From assembly GCA_035541035.1 (NCBI GenBank), contig DATLFO010000357.1, forward strand, positions 1 to 19,549: a stretch of DNA of 19,549 nucleotides, written 5' to 3'. The stretch is from DASWHR01 sp035541035 (GTDB lineage: Bacteria > Actinomycetota > AC-67). Both the position numbers and the translations under genes were made by a program. The stretch's first letter is position 1. Each line of letters starts with the position of its first letter. Under the pieces are notes generated by a model. The model had not been told where the DNA came from and ran no database searches. It saw nothing but the letters and a program-made list of their open reading frames with translations. Shown piece after piece: positions 15,954-19,549 of this stretch.

Positions 15954-17407
15954 CCTCGCCCGTCCAGAACATTCGCACCCGCTTCGCGCCCGCTCCCTCG
16001 GGATCGCTGCACGTCGGCAACGGCCGGACCGCGCTGTTCGCCTGGCTGTTCGCCCGCCGGCACGAGGGAACGTTCGTCCTGCGCGTCGAGGACACCGACG
16101 CCTCGCGGGCGACCGAGGAGCACATGCACGGCGTCATGGACGTGCTGCGCTGGCTCGGTTTGGATTGGGACGAAGGCCCCGACGTCGGCGGCCCCTACGG
16201 CCCGTACCGTCAGTCCGAGCGATACGACCTGTATCGCGAGCGCGCCGATGCGATGGTTGCATCCGGCACGGCCTACGCCTGCTACTGCACGCCCGAAGAG
16301 CTCGACGAGCGGCGAAAGGCCGCGCTGAAGGCGGGCAAGACGCCCGGCTACGACCGCCGCTGCCTCGACCTGAGCGATCCGCAACGCGCGGCATTCGCGT
16401 CCGAGGGCCGCGCGCCGGCGATCCGCTTCATGGTCCCCGAGGGCGAGACCGCCTTCGAGGATCTGGTGCGCGGCGAGGTGCGCTTCGACCACGCGAGCAT
16501 CTCGGACTTCATCATCCTGCGGGCCGACCGCTCGCCGACCTATCTGCTCGCGGCCGCCACCGACGACATGGAGATGAAGATGACCCATGTCGTACGCGGC
16601 GAGGATTTGATGACCGCCACGCCGCGGCAGATGATGCTCTTCGCCGCGATGGGCGTGGCGGACGTTCCGCGCTACGCGCATCTGCCGCTCATCGTCGGAT
16701 CGGACCGGCAGCCGCTGTCGAAGCGGCACGGCGTGACCGCGATCGAGCACTACCGCGACAACGGCTTCCTGCCCGAGGCGCTGATCAACTACCTGGCGCT
16801 CCTGGGCTGGTCGCTCGGCGACGGGGTGACCGAGAAGTTCTCACGCGACGAACTGATCAAGTACTTCACGCTCGAGAACGTCTCGCGCAACCCCGCGGCA
16901 TTCGACATCCCGAAGCTGACCGCGATCAACGGCGACTACATCCGCGAGCTTGCGCCCGAGGAGTTCGCCCGCCGCCTGGCTCCGTATCTGGAGCGTGAGG
17001 GGCTGGCCCCGGACGATTCGCTGCTGGCCGAGATCGTGCCGCTGATCCAGGAGCGCATGCAGCTCCTGACCGAGGCCGCGCCGATGATTCGGTTCTTTTT
17101 CATCGACGCGGTCGAGCCGGACGAGCAGGCGGCCGCATGGCTCGTGCCCGAGTACGCGACCGCACTGGAGCGTTACGTTGCCGTCCTCGAGGCCCTTCCC
17201 GAGTGGCGAACCGAGGCGATCAAGGACGCGATGTTCGGGGTCCAGGAAGCGCTCGGCCTGAAGAAGAAGGCCGCGTTCATGCCGGTGCGGGCCGCCGTGA
17301 CGGGAGCCAAGATCTCGCCGCCGCTGTTCGAGTCGCTCGAGGTGCTCGGCCGCGAGCGCTCGCTCGGGCGGATTCGCGCCGGCCTGGAGCGGGCGCGGGC
17401 CGGATGA
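15950..17407 (+). CDS. gltX: glutamyl-tRNA synthetase
   Basis: GluRS attaches glutamate to tRNA-Glu in the cytosol and, in bacteria without GlnRS, also misloads tRNA-Gln for later amidation by GatCAB. The 485-residue class I synthetase shows the HIGH-type motif as HVGN (21-24, in APAPSGSLHVGNGRTALF), the ATP/Glu pocket RVEDTD, and the KMSKS-type loop as PLSKRHG (255-261), with Pro where many GluRS have Lys. A CYC pair near residue 108 is what remains of the usual zinc site. The C-terminal third is the helical anticodon-binding domain. The ATG overlaps the preceding stop (ATGA). tRNA-Gln and tRNA-Glu genes follow 67 and 162 bases downstream, a suggestive linkage of enzyme and substrates. Confidence 0.96.
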   Translation: MTSPVQNIRTRFAPAPSGSLHVGNGRTALFAWLFARRHEGTFVLRVEDTDASRATEEHMHGVMDVLRWLGLDWDEGPDVGGPYGPYRQSERYDLYRERADAMVASGTAYACYCTPEELDERRKAALKAGKTPGYDRRCLDLSDPQRAAFASEGRAPAIRFMVPEGETAFEDLVRGEVRFDHASISDFIILRADRSPTYLLAAATDDMEMKMTHVVRGEDLMTATPRQMMLFAAMGVADVPRYAHLPLIVGSDRQPLSKRHGVTAIEHYRDNGFLPEALINYLALLGWSLGDGVTEKFSRDELIKYFTLENVSRNPAAFDIPKLTAINGDYIRELAPEEFARRLAPYLEREGLAPDDSLLAEIVPLIQERMQLLTEAAPMIRFFFIDAVEPDEQAAAWLVPEYATALERYVAVLEALPEWRTEAIKDAMFGVQEALGLKKKAAFMPVRAAVTGAKISPPLFESLEVLGRERSLGRIRAGLERARAG

Positions 17408-17432
17408 AGAGCCTGCGTGTCGCGGTGTTCGG

Positions 17433-17461
17433 TTGCCGCGCCGCCCCCACCCCGATAGCAT
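17433..17461 (+). promoter_or_regulatory. promoter of the tRNA-Gln/tRNA-Glu unit
   Basis: TTGCCG (17433-17438) and TAGCAT (17456-17461) are exactly 17 bases apart, and RNA would start near 17468, seven bases before mature tRNA-Gln. This is the best-spaced promoter in the window and means the tRNAs need not depend on gltX transcription. Confidence 0.55.
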
Positions 17462-17474
17462 CCTGGGGTTTCCT

Positions 17475-17547
17475 TGGGGCGTAGCGTAACCCGGCAGCGC
17501 GCCTGATTCTGGTTCAGGTAGTCCTGGTTCGAATCCAGGCGCCCCAG
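17475..17547 (+). tRNA. tRNA-Gln (anticodon CUG)
   Basis: A complete cloverleaf can be drawn: acceptor TGGGGCG pairs with CGCCCCA (17540-17546), discriminator G17547; anticodon stem CCTGA/TCAGG (17502-17506, 17514-17518) around loop TTCTGGT with anticodon CTG at 17509-17511; T stem CCTGG/CCAGG around TTCGAAT. CTG reads CAG (Gln) codons. The discriminator is followed by CTA, so the 3' CCA is not encoded and must be added after transcription. It lies between gltX and tRNA-Glu. Confidence 0.93.
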
Positions 17548-17569
17548 CTAGGAGCAATTCCGAGGAAAA

Positions 17570-17645
17570 GGCCCCTTCGTCTAGCGGCCTAGGACAGCGG
17601 CCTCTCACGCCGCAAACACGGGTTCGAATCCCGTAGGGGTCACCA
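17570..17645 (+). tRNA. tRNA-Glu (anticodon CUC)
   Basis: The 76-base cloverleaf has acceptor GGCCCCT (17570-17576) pairing with AGGGGTC (17635-17641, one G-U), anticodon stem GCGGC/GCCGC (17597-17601, 17609-17613) with anticodon CTC at 17604-17606, T stem ACGGG/CCCGT, discriminator A and an encoded CCA end (17643-17645). CTC reads GAG (Glu) codons. It begins 22 bases after tRNA-Gln and is followed by a terminator, so the two are very likely one transcript. Confidence 0.95.
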
Positions 17646-17649
17646 TCGA

Positions 17650-17680
17650 AAAGCCTCCGCGAACGCGGGGGCTTTCTCGT
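17650..17680 (+). terminator. terminator after the tRNA pair
   Basis: AAAGCCTCCGC (17650-17660) pairs with GCGGGGGCTTT (17665-17675) over 11 positions (one T-G) around loop GAAC, followed by the pyrimidine-rich CTCGTT. The T tract is interrupted, but the stem is strong and the position just after tRNA-Glu fits a terminator. The rest of the gap to the next gene (17681-17978) holds no gene that I can support, only a GGGGG/CCCCC hairpin (17911-17925) and a ribosome site. Confidence 0.75.
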
Positions 17681-17978
17681 TGTCCGGGCTGAAGACCGCT
17701 TAAGGCTCTGGTGGGACGGCGTGACGCGATCTCGGCGGTGTCCGTGATGTCGGGACGCGATGCGCAACCGATTCCCCGTCCCGCGGCTCTTCCGCTTTCT
17801 CCTCCGAAGGACGGACGGCGATTCCGGCTCGCCCGCAACCTCCGGTTTGTGACGGCGAACTCGCGAGGGAAGACGCGGCGGGAGGAAGAAGATTCACGCA
17901 GGCGCCTGGAGGGGGTGCCGCCCCCGCCGGGCCATTGGTCCGCGCGGGGCCCGCACGCAGGACGAGGGAGAGGGTCTC

Positions 17979-18449
17979 ATGCGCATGCGTTTCGCAGCGG
18001 CCGGGCTTGCGGTCGTCGCCGCGTTCGGCGGCGGTTCGGCTTTCGCTCAGCACACTCCCGCGTATCAGCCGTCGCAGCACTGCGACGGGACGACACCGGG
18101 CGGCAACAACGTCCCGGTCAAGACCAAGATCGACTTGGCGAAGCCCGCCCTATGCTTCAACCTTCACGGCGGTTTCAAGGGGGCGGTCTGGGTCGACTTC
18201 GCGACGTCCTCGGTCGTGATCGACGGAGACTCCACGAACCACACCACCATCCGCTGCGCCGACGGATACGCGGGCGTGCGGCTTGCGGGCAGCAACGGAC
18301 CGACGATCCTGTTCAGCCAGGGCGACAACTACGACCCGGGCGCCTCGCCGCGCGACGGCGGGACCAACGGCCATGCTCCGGGCAGCCCGCACGATCCGTT
18401 CGACCCGACCACCGAGCACAACGAGATCCACAACTGCTTCATCGGCTAG
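17979..18449 (+). CDS. small secreted protein of unknown function
   Basis: I do not recognise this 156-residue protein. It starts MRMRFAAAGLAVVAAFGGGSAFA, a signal peptide with a short basic n-region, a hydrophobic core and a probable signal peptidase I cut after Ala23 (AFA before Gln24). The mature part is polar, rich in Gly, Asp, Asn and His, and has four cysteines (35, 59, 93, 153), an even number that would suit two disulfides outside the cell. There is no lipobox, membrane anchor or enzyme motif; the tail (PHDPFDPTTEHNEIHNCF) is acidic and His-bearing and might bind metal. GGGAGAGGG (17968-17973 and just before) lies five bases before ATG 17979. It stands alone between the tRNA terminator and the acetyltransferase. 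Confidence 0.75.
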   Translation: MRMRFAAAGLAVVAAFGGGSAFAQHTPAYQPSQHCDGTTPGGNNVPVKTKIDLAKPALCFNLHGGFKGAVWVDFATSSVVIDGDSTNHTTIRCADGYAGVRLAGSNGPTILFSQGDNYDPGASPRDGGTNGHAPGSPHDPFDPTTEHNEIHNCFIG

Positions 18450-18459
18450 CGAAATAGCC
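18444..18459 (+). terminator. weak hairpin after the secreted-protein gene
   Basis: GGCTA (18444-18448) pairs with TAGCC (18455-18459) around loop GCGAAA, overlapping the stop codon. There is no T tract, so it is at best a weak stop or an RNA-stabilising end. Confidence 0.2.
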
Positions 18460-18483
18460 TCGCGTCCGGGACGGCGCCGGCGA

Positions 18484-18489
18484 TAGTCT
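18484..18489 (+). promoter_or_regulatory. candidate -10 box of the acetyltransferase gene
   Basis: TAGTCT fits TANNNT and ends seven bases before the ATG at 18497, so RNA would start at or next to the start codon. There is no clear -35 and no Shine-Dalgarno, which fits a leaderless gene. Confidence 0.4.
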
Positions 18490-18496
18490 GCCCGGC

Positions 18497-19549
18497 ATGA
18501 ATATCCGCCCCATGACCGAGGACGACCGCGAACCCTTCGTCGCGCTGATCCGGCAGGCGTTCAACCAGGCTCCGCCGTTCGTCGCGCGCATGCGCGAGTT
18601 GCCGATCGACACCTATCGGGTCGCCACCGAATCGGGCCGGATCGTCGCGGCCGCCGCCGTCCTCCCCACCGGCCACTTCTTCGGCGGCACGCCGGTGGCG
18701 TGTGCGGGCGTCTCCGCCGTCGTGGTCGCGCCCCACGCGCGCGGCGGGCGCACGGCCGAAATTCTCGTCGGCGAGATGCTCAAGGAGCGCCGCCCGGTGA
18801 TGCCGCTGTCGTCGCTGTACCCGGCGACGGTGCCGATCTACCGCCGGCTCGGCTACGAATACGGAGCGATCCGGTGCACGTACCGCGTGCCGCTGCATCG
18901 TCTGACGCGGTTCGGCGACGCCCTGCCGGCGACGCCGTGGGACGACGGCGATCTGGACGAGGTTGCGACGGCACATCGGGCGTGGGCAGCCGAGCACAAC
19001 GGTGTCATGGATCGGACGCCCTCATACTGGGAGCGGCTGTGCAAACAGATAGGGGACGACCCCGTCTATCGCGTCCTGGTTCGGGAGGGCCGACAGGTGA
19101 CCGGGTCGCTGATCTACCACCAAGAAAACGGCTTTCACATGGATCTGGTGGCCCATGATCTGTTCTGGCGGACGCCGGCGGCCGCCCGGTCGCTGATCAC
19201 CTACGTCGCGCGACACCATTCGCTCGGCCGCGACTTCGTGTGGACCGGTCCTTCGACCGATCCGATGCTTTTCCACAGCGCCGAATACAAGATCCGCGAA
19301 AAGGAGCGCTGGCATCTGATGCTCCGGCTGCTCGACGTTTCCGCCGCCGTGGTGTCGCGGGGCTACCGGAGCGGGACCGAAACCGCCGTCTCCGTGGGCG
19401 TGCAGGATGAGCTTTTCCCCGAGAATTCGGGGCCCTGGCGCATCGCCGTCTCGGGCGGAAAGGCCACCGCCGAGCCCGCATCCGACGCCGAGATCACCAT
19501 GGGCGTGGGCACGCTGGCAAGCATCTATAGCGGCCTGATCACGACGCAC
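18497..19549 (+). CDS. Eis-like GNAT N-acetyltransferase (3' partial)
   Basis: The frame stays open to the window end, giving 351 residues of a protein that in the Eis family has about 400. Residues 1-130 are a GNAT domain (MNIRPMTEDDREPF; acetyl-CoA loop near VVVAPHARGGRTAEIL, 76-90; SSLYPATVPIYRRLGYE, 105-121), followed by a second GNAT-like part and, from about 275, the SCP2-like C-terminal domain (LRLLDVSAAVVSRGY, then a D-x-x-x-P-x-N pattern). Family members move acetyl groups to amines and are known for aminoglycoside acetylation in mycobacteria, though most homologues are of unknown substrate, so resistance should not be assumed. The acetyl-CoA loop reads RGGRT where many members have RGxG. 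ATG 18497 has no ribosome site but a TANNNT box seven bases upstream. Confidence 0.88.
   Translation, partial: MNIRPMTEDDREPFVALIRQAFNQAPPFVARMRELPIDTYRVATESGRIVAAAAVLPTGHFFGGTPVACAGVSAVVVAPHARGGRTAEILVGEMLKERRPVMPLSSLYPATVPIYRRLGYEYGAIRCTYRVPLHRLTRFGDALPATPWDDGDLDEVATAHRAWAAEHNGVMDRTPSYWERLCKQIGDDPVYRVLVREGRQVTGSLIYHQENGFHMDLVAHDLFWRTPAAARSLITYVARHHSLGRDFVWTGPSTDPMLFHSAEYKIREKERWHLMLRLLDVSAAVVSRGYRSGTETAVSVGVQDELFPENSGPWRIAVSGGKATAEPASDAEITMGVGTLASIYSGLITTH

Noticed and set aside
17570..17645. tRNA-Glu as an integration (att) site of a mobile element
   Set aside because: No integrase gene and no downstream copy of the tRNA 3' end within the window.
17723..17761. Eight-base direct repeat GACGCGAT (17723-17730 and 17754-17761)
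   Set aside because: Short, G+C-rich and not placed relative to a promoter; not distinguishable from chance.
16841..17838. Long minus-strand frames over the tRNA region with phrases such as GAPGFEPGLPEP and GIRTRVCG
   Set aside because: These are the well-known false translations of the antisense strand of tRNA genes and run into the antisense of gltX; no ribosome site or family.
17911..17925. GGGGG-TGCCG-CCCCC hairpin upstream of the secreted-protein gene as a terminator or riboswitch
   Set aside because: No T tract follows and no conserved riboswitch core could be matched; five G-C pairs are expected by chance in such DNA.

Overview
The window is chromosomal DNA from a G+C-rich bacterium, almost certainly an actinomycete-type lineage (Actinomycetota). 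The evidence is strong G/C bias at third codon positions, a TIGR03083/mycothiol-isomerase-like protein, an Eis-like acetyltransferase, several class III cyclase fusions, -10 boxes of the TANNNT type, and several genes that look leaderless. The order FAH-family protein, gltX, tRNA-Gln/tRNA-Glu close to leuB and leuCD also recalls, from memory, the leu/gltX region of mycobacteria. The two ends are cut inside genes.

Layout. (1) 1-1122, +: 3' part of an alpha/beta-hydrolase-like/class III cyclase fusion. (2) 1142-2818, +: leuA behind a leader with a tiny Leu-rich peptide and a Rho-independent terminator, a transcription attenuator. (3) 10656 down to 3003, -: an XRE-cupin regulator, leuC, leuD, a 1386-residue kinase/AAA+/TPR/cyclase signalling protein and a VOC protein, closely spaced. 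(4) 10786-17407, +: TIGR03083-type protein, leuB, ilvE, cimA (citramalate synthase), FAH-family protein and gltX, mostly overlapping or a few bases apart. (5) 17433-17680, +: promoter, tRNA-Gln(CUG), tRNA-Glu(CUC), terminator. (6) 17979-18449, +: a small secreted protein of unknown function. (7) 18497 to the end, +: an Eis-like GNAT acetyltransferase, cut by the window end.

How it works together. leuA, leuCD, leuB and ilvE cover leucine synthesis from 2-oxoisovalerate. cimA adds a threonine-independent entry to isoleucine from pyruvate, using the same LeuCD and LeuB. Three control layers can be read from the DNA: leucine-codon attenuation of leuA, a local XRE-cupin regulator at the head of leuCD with a palindrome over its promoter, and a large nucleotide-signalling protein in the leuCD transcription unit. 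gltX sits directly before tRNA-Glu and tRNA-Gln, which fits a GluRS that charges both, although a GlnRS elsewhere cannot be excluded.

No CRISPR array, insertion sequence, integrase or phage gene was seen. The most noteworthy items are the leuA attenuator with its apparently leaderless MSGNLLLL peptide, and the signalling protein whose kinase domain lacks the usual catalytic lysine but has a lysine where WNK kinases carry theirs.
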